Below, piece after piece: positions 31,792 through 43,528 of a stretch of 64,000 nucleotides of DNA; within the stretch, counting starts at the first letter, position 1, and each line of letters opens with the position of its first letter. The stretch spans positions 496,001 through 560,000 of the forward strand of contig JAJGBQ010000008.1 in NCBI GenBank assembly GCA_022457065.1. Direction: 5' to 3'. The notes below the pieces were generated by a model. That model worked only from the letters and a program-made list of their open reading frames with translations, was not told the DNA's origin and ran no database searches. The DNA is from Curvularia sp. ZM96. Taxonomy: Eukaryota; Ascomycota; Dothideomycetes; Pleosporales; Pleosporaceae. The position numbers and the translations under genes are program-made.

Positions 31792-33516
31792 ATGGATCCA
31801 CGGGAGCTTGCTATACAAAATGCTATCTCAGATCTTAATTCTGGTATTTTTAAAAGTGAGCGGGCAGCTGCAAGTTGGCATAATATCCCGCGATCAACGC
31901 TACAAGGCCGTCGAGCAGGCCAACAACCACACGCGATAGCTCACCAAAACCAGCAGCGATTGACTCCAGAGCAAGAGCAATTTCTAGTAGAGTGGATACT
32001 AGAAGAAGACTCACGCGCACAGCCGCCATCTCATCCACGCGTCCGAGAAATGGCTACTAGAATTCTACGTATGAACGGCGACTACCAACCACTTGGACAA
32101 CTATGGGTATCTCACTTCGTTGCCCGTAACCCACGCGTCGCGTCGATAGTCGGCCGAAAGATTGAGAACGCACGTACTACTGGCGCCAACTACGAGACTG
32201 TGAAAGCTTTTCTTGAGCTCTTTGAGCGTACACGTATAGAGCTAGGCATACAGTATGAAGATATATGGAATATGGACGAGACTGGAGTAGCGCTAGGGGT
32301 ATGTACGAACGCTAGAGTGCTCGCAAGCTCTTCAAAGAAGAAAGCTTACGTCAAGTCTCCAGAGGATCGCGAGTGGGTATCAATTATTGAGACCGTCTCC
32401 GCCACAGGCGCCAAGCTCCAGTGCCTAGTCGTCTTTAAGGGCAAGCATCTTCAGACTACGTGGTTTCCAACTACTAGTACACCAGACTGGCTATACACTA
32501 CCTCAGAGAATGGATGGACATCAAATTCAATCGGATTTGAGTGGCTGCAGCGCATCTTCATGCCAAATACTGCGCCTGCTAGTGGTGGATATCGACTACT
32601 CCTTCTTGACGGCCATGGCTCCCACACGCCTATCGACTTCATGTGGCTCTGTAGGACCAATAGGATTCAGCTACTGTATCTTCCCGCGCATGCCTCTTAC
32701 TTGCTACAGCCACTAGATCTAGCTCCCTTCTCTATACTCAAGTCTCGCTATCGTGATTAGATTCGAGCTCTCTTAGCGCTCGACGACGCAGCACTAGTAA
32801 AGAAAGAACGCTTTGTTATATCGTACAATAAAGCTAGAGCAGAAGGACTATCAGAGCGCGTAATTAGAGCTAGCTGGAGGGCTGCTAGGCTCTGCCCATA
32901 CAATCTAGACGCTGTGCTGCTCTCGTCCCAAGTGACTGGCCGGCCAGTTACTCCGCTAGTCGCCCGTCGGGCCCAAGATCTACCAGAATAAGTCTTTAAT
33001 ACCCCTCGGAGCTCACAGGCTCTACATAAGGCCCAACAGCAGCTACTACTGTCAGAATCTCTCTCACGAAGCACCCGGCTTGTGCTTGGCAAAGCAGGTA
33101 AGGCTATTGCAGAGGCAAATACTAGAGCTGCCCAGCTTGAAGCTCAAAATCAACAACTCAAGTATTAACTAGATAGCTATAAGATTACTTGGGTACGAAA
33201 GCGAGTTCAAGTTAATCCAAATAAGCGCTTTAGTAATGCTGAGAGTATTAAGGCTGCTATTAACCAAGCAGCAGCTCTACAGGCACAACGGGCAACTATC
33301 TCTGTAAGCCCAGAAGTACCATGTATGGTCACGTGGTTACTCACTGACTAATAACACTGTATTTAAACTTGCTCCTATCATGATACACACAATAATACAC
33401 AATACTTCCTACAACCTCAACTGCTTACAATCTCAACTGAAAAAGAAGCTGAAAAAGCAGCAGCAGAAGCGGCAGCGCTTACTCTTAGCTCTATGTGTAA
33501 TGAGTGGCAAATATAA
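31792..33516 (+). pseudogene. Pogo-family transposase of element C, three nonsense codons
   Basis: From ATG 31792 the frame encodes an HTH region (AAASWHNIPRSTLQGRR), a CENP-B-type HTH (GQLWVSHFVARNPRV) and a DDE_1 core (IWNMDETGVALG, LLLLDGHGSH, LLQPLDLAPF). It stops at TAG 32758-32760. The same frame continues with TAA 32989-32991 and TAA 33166-33168. It is then split by the 127-bp LTR plus its 5-bp target duplication (132 bp, so frame is preserved) and ends at TAA 33514-33516. The first stop falls where Gln would fit. Loss of the C-terminal third should abolish activity. Confidence 0.85.
33303..33429 (+). repeat. Solo Copia LTR with 5-bp target duplication
   Basis: This 127-bp LTR (TGTAAGCCC...GCTTACA) is almost identical to 14310-14436. 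It is bounded by ATCTC at 33298-33302 and 33430-33434. A solo LTR is what remains after recombination between the two LTRs of a full element. The insertion is inside pogo C, so it is younger than that element. Confidence 0.92.
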
Positions 33517-33601
33517 TTGTTGTTGTTGAGAAAATCGCGACTCTATCCAGTATAGCTGCTTTGTGTGGGTGCGCGGGAACCCTATGTGCGCGGAAAGTAT
33601 A

Positions 33602-33782
33602 TGTCTGAGCTTAAGAATATCATGCATTGATTGGTCTGAGAGCTCAAAAGAAGACTAGGCTAATGCATCGTTGACAGAAACTAGTACTATTTGAGCAGTA
33701 TTACCACTAAGCGACAAAGGCTTAGCGTGGGATGAGAGGTCACCTGCTTACAGAAACCGGAAGCTGCAACTGCATGAGAGTG
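33602..33782 (+). repeat. MITE copy 2, left-truncated
   Basis: The right two-thirds of the 0.28-kb MITE family is kept (ATCATGCATTGATTG..., ACCACTAAGCGACA..., GGAAGCTGCAACTGCATGAG) and ends with TA at 33783-33784. The left end is lost where pogo C abuts. Confidence 0.72.
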
Positions 33783-33784
33783 TA

Positions 33785-35225
33785 CATACTTACTGTACGC
33801 CGTAGCTTAGATAGCGCTTAGCCTTAGCTACGGGCGAGCATCAAGGGACTAGGAATCTCCTGTGGCCCGCGCGTATGCCAAGTCTGCAATAGTGTTCCCC
33901 GATGGCACATTGCGTTCTGAAGTTGACGTAGCCTCCCTCCCTGTGTAGCAGAAAACCTTGTGGCCCGGAACTAGCCAACAAGAGCGTAAGATCAGTAAGA
34001 ATCTCCGCAAGATGCTGTATCTCATTGGCCGATTCCGGTCCACCGGGATTTTCACTATACGGGGACGGATATTAGTCCGCTCGGCCTCAAATTCCGCCAG
34101 CCTCCTAACCTCTTGTAATTCCAAATTACAAAACTGACCCCGCTTATATCCCTATCCAAGTCCTCGGATCAACCTTATATGATTCGATACTGTCACTCGT
34201 TTCCAATTCTGTGAGGCGTAAGTCAGAGATTCGCAGCTTGATTGGATCCGTACGTTGTGCCGATATGACACCTATTTTTCGCAGTCTGAGGCGCTGAAAT
34301 GTCTAACTAGAAAGTATGCAGAGATATCACATCGGGTTTACGAGGCAAACTGGCTCGGTGTGAGGGCTTTTTCTGCCTGGGACGATGTGAGTGGCTCGGA
34401 AGTGAATTTGCTGCTTTCTACAGCGGAGCACAAGGTTCCTTAGTTGAAAAGTAGAAGGGGGTTTTGATTGTGATACTATTACTGATTTGCATGTAGAGCT
34501 GCGTTGTAATGCTTTCGAGGCTTTATAATTCGCGCCAATAGCAAGTAGTGGTTGAGAGTTTTGGTGTTGGATTGGGCACTCGCTGACAAAACATGTGAGT
34601 TGGGTTTCGACTACCGTGACAGAACTTCAGTGTACTATACTTATGACGCCGGACACGGTAGCAACGCTCAGTATGAGGGATGATGCGGTTGTAGGGAATT
34701 GCAAAATCTCTAGTTGCTTCCTTCTATGTTAAGTCCTCGTTGGCATGCTCAGCTGCAACGAGCATTGGAATAAATTAGTATGGAAACAATGCACAAGACC
34801 AGTGCCTCTAGAGAGCAGTTATTTCGGCTGTCTCCCTGCATCTCCGAGGACCCTTGGACCCTTTCTCATCCTTCTCTGCTCTGATGCTTATGTAATGCGC
34901 CAGTTGCGCTCGACTAATTATAACGCATCCCGAGAAACGCTATCTCGACACGAACTTCCCAAAAGAGACAACCACAAGGGCCACGATTTCTGACATTAAT
35001 TCCAAAACATAATCTCGATACGAAAATCCACAGAGTTCAACAGCTTTAGTTGAAGTTACTCAAACGAGGCATGTGGTGGAACGTGTTGTTTGCCAAATGA
35101 GACCATCCCTTGCAGAAGATGTATTACATTTCCATGTTGGTGGTGTGCACGGGTTATGAGCTGAGACGCGTGCATGCGCTAGCCCCAGTTTTCACGGGTT
35201 GCGCCTTCAAGCCGCAGATGCCATG
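33785..35225. other. Intergenic region, no gene recognised
   Basis: Short frames at 33849-34124 (minus) and 34255-34443 (plus) lack recognisable motifs and were not called. No terminal repeats were seen. Confidence 0.4.
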
Positions 35226-35227
35226 TA

Positions 35228-37152
35228 CTCGTCCCACTGCATGGGACTAGCCCGATGCAGCAGTACTAAGTGTCCCACTTAGTCCTGTACAGCTCAACGC
35301 AAATCCCTAGCTCAACGCGAAATTCAAAAGACAGTAGGATTGTAGCAGAATTTAACCAGCAATCTCGTAAGATTTAATACCTACGATTTAAAACTCTCAC
35401 AGGTATAGTTACAGAACGTCATTTGGGAGGGCTGAGAGGCCCCCGTGCGTGACGACTGAGACTTAGTTCGATCTGTAGTGCTCTTCCTAGCTGATCGTTG
35501 AGCTGCCTTTAACGCCTCGGTTTTCGCCCTTTGATCTACTTTTGATCGCGCTTCTCGCGCAGTTAATATCCCTCCCTTCTGTACTTGCCTTGTTGATGGA
35601 GTTTGACGAGCTGCGCGCGCGCGCGCAGCTGCTGTCATTATTGACAGTTCTTCTTCTGCTAGAGCCTGCGCGTGCCTACTAATCACAGAAGCCTTTGTAA
35701 GCTTTAGAACACGCTTAATTGTAACTGTCCCATCCTCACACTGTTCTCTCGTCTTGATTGTAAACTCTACAAACGTTCTAGGCGTTGTCGGCGTAGGTGT
35801 TGAGATAATTGAGCTTTGTGGAGGTGTTTCATCTCGAGGAGGGTGATGGACCTTGTATAGGGCCCTCTCTGGGTCCTAGGGCCAGATTCCTGTCAGCTCC
35901 TAGGCTGTACGGATTGTCGATTGTTTAAAGGCTTGTTGACGTACGCGATGCAACCTATTAAGGAATTCAACTTTGTTGTAGTCAATACAGCCTTCCTGCG
36001 TCGCTATTTCAATAGCGTTTCGATGGAGCTTTTTGTATGATTGAAATACAGTAATGTTAAGAGGCTGTAGGTTATGAGAAGTATGAGGCGGTAGCGTAAA
36101 ATAAATAATACTCTGCGCGTCGCAGTAATCGAGAAATTCCTTTGTGTAGTGTGAGCTAAATCCATCAAATATTAGCAGCCTCCACAGGCCTGTTTGGCGA
36201 CGCCTGCTCCAGCTGTCGAAGTGCTCTAGCCAGCCTAGCGAGAGCTCGTCGTTGTTATACCCAGTTTCACTGACTGTTACGGCGTAGGAAGCAGGTAGTG
36301 AGGTGTTTTGGTACCACTTTTCTAGGTGCGCGCTTCCCTTAAGGATAAGAAAAGGCGGCAGAGCTACTCTATCACTAGAAATCGTCTCAATAGCTGTACA
36401 GAAGTCCCTATTTGTATCGCTGCCTGATTGTATGGCGTCAATGCCTGTTGTAATAACCCATTGGCTGCCACTAACGCCTAAATAGAAGCCTGTTTCGTCT
36501 ATGTTGTAGGTGTCGCCTTGCTGGATCGCGTAGTCGTTAATAACGCGTTTGAGACGCTTGAAATGAGCTTCGTAGTTGACTACTGTATTAGCAGCCACAC
36601 GATTAAGCTCCTGCTGCTTCTGCTTCTTTCTTCGATAGTTAGGGTTGTCTCTTAGCCATCGCGAGATCCAGTTGCGGCCTAGACGTGGGGCCTTCCCTAA
36701 CAGATCTTCCATATCTAAAATACGCTGCGCAGCGCCAATAACTTGAGGAATAAGAGCGGGCATCTCTAAACGATCGCAGCGTCGTATATAAGTCTTCAGA
36801 GCTTCGTCCTGCGCTAGATTGAGCCTTCGATTTGACCCAGGGCGGTCTATCTTGCTCTGTCGCCCGCGGGAACGCGCGTACAGTCGATTGTACGGGACAT
36901 TGTATTGACGCGCTGCCTCAGCCACCGACACGATCTCCCTATTGCCGAGGGCGTCTAGGGCATCTTTGATGCGATCTTCAACGTCGAGCACGTTACCATA
37001 TCGAGAAGCCATTATATTGACGAGATTCAGCGTTTTTAGAAGGTAGGTAGGCGATGATTTTGCGTTGAGCTAGGGATTTGCGTTGAGCTGTACAGGACTA
37101 AGTGGGACACTTAGTACTGCTGCATCGGGCTAGTCCCATGCAGTGGGACGAG
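35228..37152 (-). mobile_element. Fot/pogo-type DNA transposon D, 1.9 kb, near-perfect 95-bp ends
   Basis: The terminal repeats 35228-35323 and 37057-37152 begin CTCGTCCCACTGCATGGGAC and match almost without change over about 92 bases. TA flanks both sides (35226-35227, 37153-37154). Within each repeat are a perfect hairpin ACTAAGTG-TCC-CACTTAGT and two copies of AGCTCAACGC. The single transposase frame on the minus strand is interrupted. Perfect ends with a damaged gene suggest recent movement by a transposase supplied from elsewhere. Confidence 0.9.
35381..37012 (-). pseudogene. Pogo-family transposase of element D, two stops and lost catalytic Asp
   Basis: From ATG 37012 (MASRYGNVLDVED): psq-type HTH (VAEAARQYNVPYNRLY), CENP-B-type HTH (LGRNWISRWLRDNPNYRR), and a DDE_1 core with YNIDETGFYLG, LLIFDGFSSHYT and LQPLNITVFQ. 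The third catalytic Asp is Asn (LQPLN, family LQPLD), a G-to-A change, and the DGH motif reads DGF. TAG occurs at 35900-35902 and 35876-35878; the first falls at a likely Trp codon. The same frame then continues with a basic, Ala/Arg-rich tail to TAG 35381-35383. Confidence 0.85.
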
Positions 37153-37154
37153 TA

Positions 37155-37507
37155 AGCACGATCCCTTAAAAAGCAATGTCATCACCAACCCACAATAAAT
37201 GCTACATGCAGAGACAGAGTCCGCGGACTCGCTCCTATTGGTTTTTATAGCATCTTATATCGTTATTGGTTATCAGCCCCAAGCTGTCGAGTCCACAAGC
37301 CGCCCCTCAATGTCCCAGGTATTGAACAAAAAGCACTTCCTTCGGGATGTTGCAAGCTCAAGTCTGCGCATGCACACTCAAGAAAGCAATTCCATGGCCA
37401 TCTTTTGAGTTCCTGTCCCACATAAATAAGCCCGACTGCAACTGTTTGAGCTATGTTGCTCCTTAGCCACTTTTACACAACAGATTCACTAAGCCAAACT
37501 TCACCTC
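37155..37507. other. Upstream region of the second receptor gene
   Basis: No separate gene was recognised. It presumably contains the promoter of the 37508 gene; no element boundary lies inside it. Confidence 0.35.
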
Positions 37508-38702
37508 ATGATGACAGGGATGATCTCCATCGAGAATGGCCAACAAGTCAGCATTATGGTGACCTCTTCTATCTCTATCTTGATAGCCATTGTCTCTGTA
37601 GGTCTGCGCCTTGTCGCCAGAAGCATCGGGAACAAAATCGATTATAGTGATTATTGCATTATCGCAGCCTTAGTAGGTCAAATATCGCATAAGAAAATCA
37701 CATTTGTTCTGATATATCTACTAGCTATGCAACACTGCAATGCACGCTTGCTGCATCTCACTGGTTACATATGGCGGCTTTGGATTCCATATCGTGGAGA
37801 TTTATCAACGCTTTGGGCCTGAGACGGCAACCCTCTTCTTCAAGGTGAGATCAATAAGTGGCCCTTCCTGACTTCGCAACCTCTCACTGCATTTTTGCTG
37901 TAGGGAATCATGTTTTTTTCGATACTATGGAACGCCACTGTGTGTTTCAGCAAATTGTCGGTTCTATTGATGTATCCGGCGCTGATACCAACGTCGTCTA
38001 TGTTGAAGTGTGCCCGTATTCTCGGCACTTTGATCATAACGTGGAATATAGCCGACGTTATTGCTGCTTTGTTGATATGCCGACCGCTCGCGAAGAATTG
38101 GGACTTTACGTTACTAGGAACTTGCGGTAGTCAACCAGTGTTTTATTTCGCAATGGGGCTTGTCAACCTCATCGCAGATGCCGTGATCATCGTATTGCCG
38201 ATGCCATATCTTCACAACTTGCGACTGGCTTGGCGCGAGAAGTTAGCCGTGATGGCCTTGCTTAGCGTTGGAGCAGGGTAAGTGCGTGCTGCTGCACAGC
38301 TCTTCTTTTGTTGTAGATGCTGACATCTGGGGCAGAACCTGGGTCATTACTATATACCGACAAACACTGCTACCTGGTTTAGACTTCGCGGATATGACGT
38401 ACAGCGGTGTGCTCGCCACAAACCTTTCCGGTCTCGAGCCTGCGGTCGCGATCGCTCTGGCATGCATTCCCCTCATGCGTCCTTTGTTCAGAAAGTCAAG
38501 GAGGACTACCCAATCCAGCTATCAGTACGGCAGTAGCAGGCAAACTAATCTTTTTTCCAAGAAAAGAAGCGAAACACATGGTCTCGACCCGACAGCCACG
38601 TTCTCGAAATTGGTGGACAACAACGATGCTTTTTCGCAAGTTGAGCTACAGCCTATCAAACCTCCGCACATGGTTCGTGCCTCATCGGTTTACAAACACT
38701 AA
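37508..38702 (+). CDS. Pth11-like seven-transmembrane protein without CFEM domain
   Basis: Exons 37508-37672, 37725-37844, 37904-38277 and 38336-38702 give 341 residues with all junctions in frame. Introns are 52, 59 and 58 bp, with GTAGGT, GTGAGA and GTAAGT donors. The protein begins directly at TM1 (ISILIAIVSVGLRLVA) and shows the rhodopsin-like fungal pattern: YSDYC after TM1, FSKLSVLLMYPALIP in TM3, LICRPLAKNWDF after TM4, IVLPMPYLHNLRL after TM5, and a polar C-terminal tail with Ser and Thr. It probably sits in the plasma membrane or endomembranes as a G-protein-linked sensor; the ligand is unknown. It is a diverged relative of the 23765 gene and lacks its signal peptide and CFEM domain. 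The last intron acceptor (GGGCAG, 38335) is the least certain. Confidence 0.78.
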
Positions 38703-40782
38703 AAACAGTAGGCATTAGCTAGTCCAAACCATGCTATCGCAATTAAAGGGAAGTGGGAAGTAAGCAGAGACTCATCGAGGAAACATGGAAGAATTGTGGC
38801 CAAGGTGCAGCCCTGATATTGCAACACCAAAGCACACTTCCTAATGCATAGATAGCAAGAGTCAGCGGCAAGCCAATTAAGTCTTCTTCCCGCTGCGTAC
38901 GCGTCCTCCTGAAAAACGCAAGCGTTCAAGGCATCCGTAGACTGTTGAGTATACAAGTATTGTGGGGACTTGTGGTGAAGCCGTTTGATGCTGGGAAGAG
39001 TTACTCAGGCAGTGTAGCATAACCTGACGCTTCGTAGAGAGCCAGCATCCACGCAAGATCAAGATTAGGATTACGACAGAATTAGAAGAAGGCTAAGCTG
39101 TGCTACATCTCTATCCACTTCGTCGCCGGGGCGACCCGCCATCACACACTGAATCCATTATCAACAGAGAAAACGTGGTGGAGGAGAGACGGACTCCGAT
39201 TTAGGTGGGGTCTGTGTACCCGCAGCAAATGCGTGCAGGAATATCACACGACTTCTACCATGGCCGACGCGTAAAATGAGTAGATATCTTAGCAGAACGC
39301 ATTGCCCCCGGCTCTACCTAAAAAACCGACCTACGATCATGTTTGGAGCATTCTTCTCAAAATGTTGAAGCCTGCCTGGTGCACTAGTATACCCTCGATT
39401 ATTCCGTGCATCGTATGCAACGATCATAGAGTGATTAGAGTCCTAAACAATCTTCTTTATGTACTCTGAAAGATAGAGTAGAGCTGATTTAATGCCCACT
39501 ACTGTCAGGAAGTCGTTGGCCTTTTCTCAGCGCTGACTCTCGTTATCCTGTTGCAGATTATCAGCGCTAATTCTCAGTTTTGCTTAGACCAAGGAGCCAT
39601 ACTAGCTCTAGCTTCCTTGTTGCAATGTACAATATAAGCTTACAATCTTCAGTCGCGAATGTCAGAGTACTCTGGTGATGACTGAGAACAATATCCCGTA
39701 CGCGCTTGAGCGACATCCGGATCTTTTCCCCCTGCTTCAGCATACAGTTTATCTCTTTCAGTGCAGGAACCAATTGGCAAGTAATGCCTGTGCATTCGTT
39801 TTTGTGCGTTCGTTGTCTATAGAATTGAGAGAACTCAGCGATGAGCCCAGCGTTGTCTAATATCTAGGAGAGTTAACTGCGTTTCAAGGGAAGATACAGT
39901 TTTCTATACCTCATTGAGCCGAGTATAAAGTTCAGAGCTTCCCGAAGGCTGATGAAAATACCCAGTACGGCGTGCAAGAATCGAGTCATTCATCTCTAAT
40001 GAACAAGAAACCTGCGAACGGTCATACTATGAAAGAGGACAGCAAGGAGGGGTGGATTGTGTTACTGCTAGAGGCAGACACGAACATATGGCCGGGTAGT
40101 GCTGGATGAGGTAGACTGAGGCATTCTAAATAGCTTATGAGGACGATAAAACCTCAAGCTCTGAGCGCAATATAGACTAATTGGGTACACTTCAACGTAG
40201 CCCTCCTGGGGTAACCTGGGAAGCGGAACTAAGAGGACGTCAAGGGTGATTATTAAACTTCAGGGACGTCCAATTAGATAAATAGCGAACCGCAGATCTT
40301 GATGATAAGAAAAGCCTTGTTCGCGCATCACTTCTAATTCGCAGCTTGATTCGCTGATCTTAGAAAGGGGGTCACGATCGGAGCTTGACTCTGTCAACGC
40401 ACAATCGCAACCCAGCACAAGCCCAATGCGGCTTTCGCGTGTCGAGGATTTACTAGCTTGTCAAATTCGCGCCGCATGTGTGTAACGAGTGATACTTGAC
40501 TTCGCAGGTAGGGCTAGTCGCCGAGGTGATGCGCGCTAGCGTGGTCTAGCTCATACAAACTGTTGAGACTCACTGTCTAGCCCTAGCCTAGAATATGCTA
40601 TGTGAAGCGAGATTAAAGGCTGAGCAAGCCCTCGCGGCTCTAGTGGGGTTGACCCGCCTGCTATTGGCACGTTAGGCTGCTGGATTCATTCAGCTATTGT
40701 GCCTCGTGTTACGATTAACAAGAAGGATTCTCTCCCTAACGAAAGGTGGAGGGCTGAGAGCCAACCGACGTCCATACCAGAA
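38703..40782. other. Intergenic region containing the second copy of a 0.2-kb repeat
   Basis: 38861-39065 is the inverted counterpart of 22754-22962. The rest (39066-40782) shows no gene, terminal repeat or RNA gene that I recognise. Confidence 0.5.
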
Positions 40783-41010
40783 TGTAATGATCATCACAGT
40801 GGAAAGATCACGTGACTTGACATCCTGCCAAGACAGGACATCCCCTCCTTGGCGGGATGCCAGGCGAGGATGGGATGCCAGGGACGGGACCCGAGACGTT
40901 GGGTAGAAAGGATGAACGAGTTTCATTGTCACACTCGTTGTGGTCAACTTAAATTGTACTCTCATATAAGCTCTTTTCTTAACAAGACTGTTACTCGTTA
41001 GTCTGTAACA
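40783..41010 (+). repeat. Probable LTR of another retrotransposon, with a possible gag start behind it
   Basis: A 228-bp segment begins TGTAATGATCATC and ends AGTCTGTAACA (TG...CA). It contains CATATAAG as a possible TATA box about 40 bp before its end. After it, ATG 41053 opens a short frame (MTSAEPKQQTIVTATRMYHL) that resembles a gag start but stops after 25 codons. The flanks CAGAA and ATGAA do not match as a target duplication. It differs from the 127-bp Copia LTR. Confidence 0.45.
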
Positions 41011-41278
41011 ATGAAGATTGGTGTCGCAACATATGCAAGGCCACAGAAGTAATGACTTCAGCCGAACCGAAGCAACAAACCATTGTAACAGCAACAAGGA
41101 TGTACCACCTCAACAAGAAAAAGCAATAGTTATCTTTCTTACTGACAAATAGTGGGTGGCTAAAGGGCACATGGACGGCGTTCATGAAATGGCGATTATT
41201 GCAACCCACCTGTAGTCATTTTGCACATTTTATAACGTCCATCCCTCTATGCCGGAAATCCCCATATGCCGGAACTGG

Positions 41279-41332
41279 CCAATCAGCTCGCAGATTTTAT
41301 GCAGAAATCTGTGATTTAAGCGAGCCGATTGG
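41279..41332. repeat. Imperfect hairpin
   Basis: CCAATCAGCTCGCAGATTT (41279-41297) pairs with the inverted sequence ending at 41332, with one 9-base bulge. The bases after it (ACTCGGGCCCAACGGCTGCTG) match the left flank of MITE copy 1, so this is probably a dispersed repeat. Confidence 0.4.
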
Positions 41333-41431
41333 CTACTCGGGCCCAACGGCTGCTGTAGCAGAATTTCAATGAAATTGCCCGTGCTCCGCACGGGCCTATC
41401 ACCTCAACGATAATGATCACCTCAATGATAA

Positions 41432-41558
41432 TGTAAGCCCAGAAGTACCATGTATGGTCACGTGGTTACTCACTGACTAATAACACTGTATTTAACCTTG
41501 CTCCTATCATGATACACACAACAATACACAATACTTCCTACAACCTCAACTGCTTACA
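41432..41558 (+). repeat. Copia LTR, solo, without matching flanks
   Basis: This 127-bp LTR is nearly identical to 14310-14436 and 33303-33429. The flanks GATAA and CCCCT differ, so the copy was rearranged after insertion or arose by recombination between elements. No internal Copia sequence is attached. Confidence 0.88.
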
Positions 41559-43138
41559 CCCCTCCTGGCTTGGCCATGATGATCCTCGCTCGCAGCCGAC
41601 GCGACTGTGTGCACACCACGGTTTTCAGGCGCACGGAATATACGAGATAGCTGCCGAGGAAGATGGGTTTCCTAAAAGCTAAGCTTCGGCTCTCAAAAGG
41701 CCTCGATGAAGCTCCCACGCCTCGTAAAGCAGCCTGAGAAACACTACAGAGGCAAGCCTCAAGAGCACGATTCAGTGCCAAGCGCCGCCCACCATACTGG
41801 CATGTTAATTCCATGCAAATTGAAGGCTACAGGATACTCACCAAGTGGTGGATAGGAGACAAGATGTAGACGCGGAGTTAAGTGCGGAACTACCGGAAAT
41901 GCGGAACCGGACGCGGAACTGAACACGCGAGGCTTTCCCTAATGTCAGCTAGCGCAGTACATGCTTTCCCTCTAGTGTCTCAACAAAAGACATAGTGGCC
42001 AACTGGCGTCACCAACACGTTGCAGCTCAGCCGTTCAGCACAAGAACATTGTTTCTCAGATCCCCGCTAGAAATGAGCCTTGAGTGTAGCGACGTACGAC
42101 CACAGACGAGGTTTCAGAACATGTCGCACCGGCACCTTTATAGCCACTGACCCACAGCACGCTTATGCTGATAGAAGGCCATCTGTAAAGCAAGTGCCAA
42201 CAATCTGCATTACAGTGTCAACCTACATTACAGTACTCACTGTCCGCCGTGTCGAGAATTCAGCCTTCTCAAGTGATCAACTTCAAAAGTATGATGTATG
42301 TCCTCGGTGATAAGCAGGAGAATAGCATAATGCCAGCTGCTAGCATAACGACGATCGGGGCTGACCTTGACACGTTTACCATCGCTGACATGGTAGCGTA
42401 AGGTGGTCAGAGATAGGCACGACGGTAATATTGCTGACCGTATTGATGGAGGTAAGCAATTGTTATCGAAACCATGGCTGTGGCAGCACTGTTCGCTCCA
42501 AGTAGTCTCTGCTTATCACGTATCTTGATATGTCAAGATTCGTCTCGCTGACCCCGCAGCCATCCAAACGGTTCGTGCGATTCCGGGTGTCTACGTTCTG
42601 AATGACGACTCTAATAATGACAATGAGCAGCAACATCACAGTGCCACATGGGAACGAGAACTGTCAGAGTCGCGAAGGACGGGCTCGACGCTCTTCCCAT
42701 CGTTCAATGTCAGTCACGCAGGTTAACAAGCTTAGCAGGAGAGTCTGCGCGCCGCGGGACCAATCGTGTACCGGCCACGAAATGCATCATGGAGCATGGA
42801 ATCTACCAGTCATTACCAATCACGCCTAACGTTGCCTGCGTTGACAGGTTAGCCATGCAGATAAAATGCTGGCGGGCATCAACGTAGTGTTGAGAGGGGA
42901 TCATAATCGATATGCTACCAACGGGTAATGTAATCGCAATACCAGCGTAACACGCTGTGATGCGCCACATGTGATGACCGCCAGCACCAGGTGCGAGGCG
43001 TGCCACGGTGGACAAGTACTGACCATGTAATCTGACTAGGTAAGCGTCATCACCCTCGTGCTGCCTGTCATTGCACGAACGGAACGCTGCAGGTCAAGCA
43101 TGGAAGGAAGCGACGAACTGCATCTGCACCTCGCTCGT
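41559..43138. other. Intergenic region, no gene recognised
   Basis: A few short frames show no motif. Near 41875-41935 the unit GCGGAACT recurs several times in a loose array. No element ends were seen before the LINE tail at 43139. Confidence 0.4.
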
Positions 43139-43528
43139 ACACACACACACACACAATTTATTTACGCCCGGCAGCCGAGCCGAAAGGGCTACTAACGCTA
43201 GTCTAACTTTACACTTCCTATGCTACGTCTTGGTCTCCTTAGCCCATATGTCTTCCTTGGCCTACTTCTTTATATAGCTTATCATCTAAGTCAAAGCCCC
43301 TACTCGATACCTTGGCACGCTTCTTCTCTATCTACTATTCCTCCTCATTAGGTGCTCGTGGGTGAGTATTGCTAGTGGCAGACTGGCTCAGAGTCGGCAT
43401 CTCCAAGAGATTCTCTAAGTGTTCAGCGTCCTATCTTCGGCGGCTGAAGCGCTGTCTGCTGTCGGTTGCACGAGGCTGCTGATAAGTCTATGTTAGTAGC
43501 TAAGGTTTACCTAGTGGTTAGTTAACCA

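Larger units (their letters stand above)
31702..33599 (+). mobile_element. Fot/pogo-type DNA transposon C, decayed, with nested solo LTR
   Basis: The ends TACTTTCCGGCCACATATGG (left) and, inverted, TACTTTCCGCGCACATAGGG (right) are clear but imperfect over about 45 bp, with TA at 31700-31701 and 33600-33601. The exact boundary could sit two bases further in, because the ends read TATA. The interior has one transposase frame with three stops and carries a solo Copia LTR at 33303-33429. The right end adjoins a truncated MITE, so it inserted into or beside it. Confidence 0.85.

Noticed and set aside
40697..41097. Opposed frames over the possible LTR
   Set aside because: Composition is not protein-like, and the segment has LTR-type ends.
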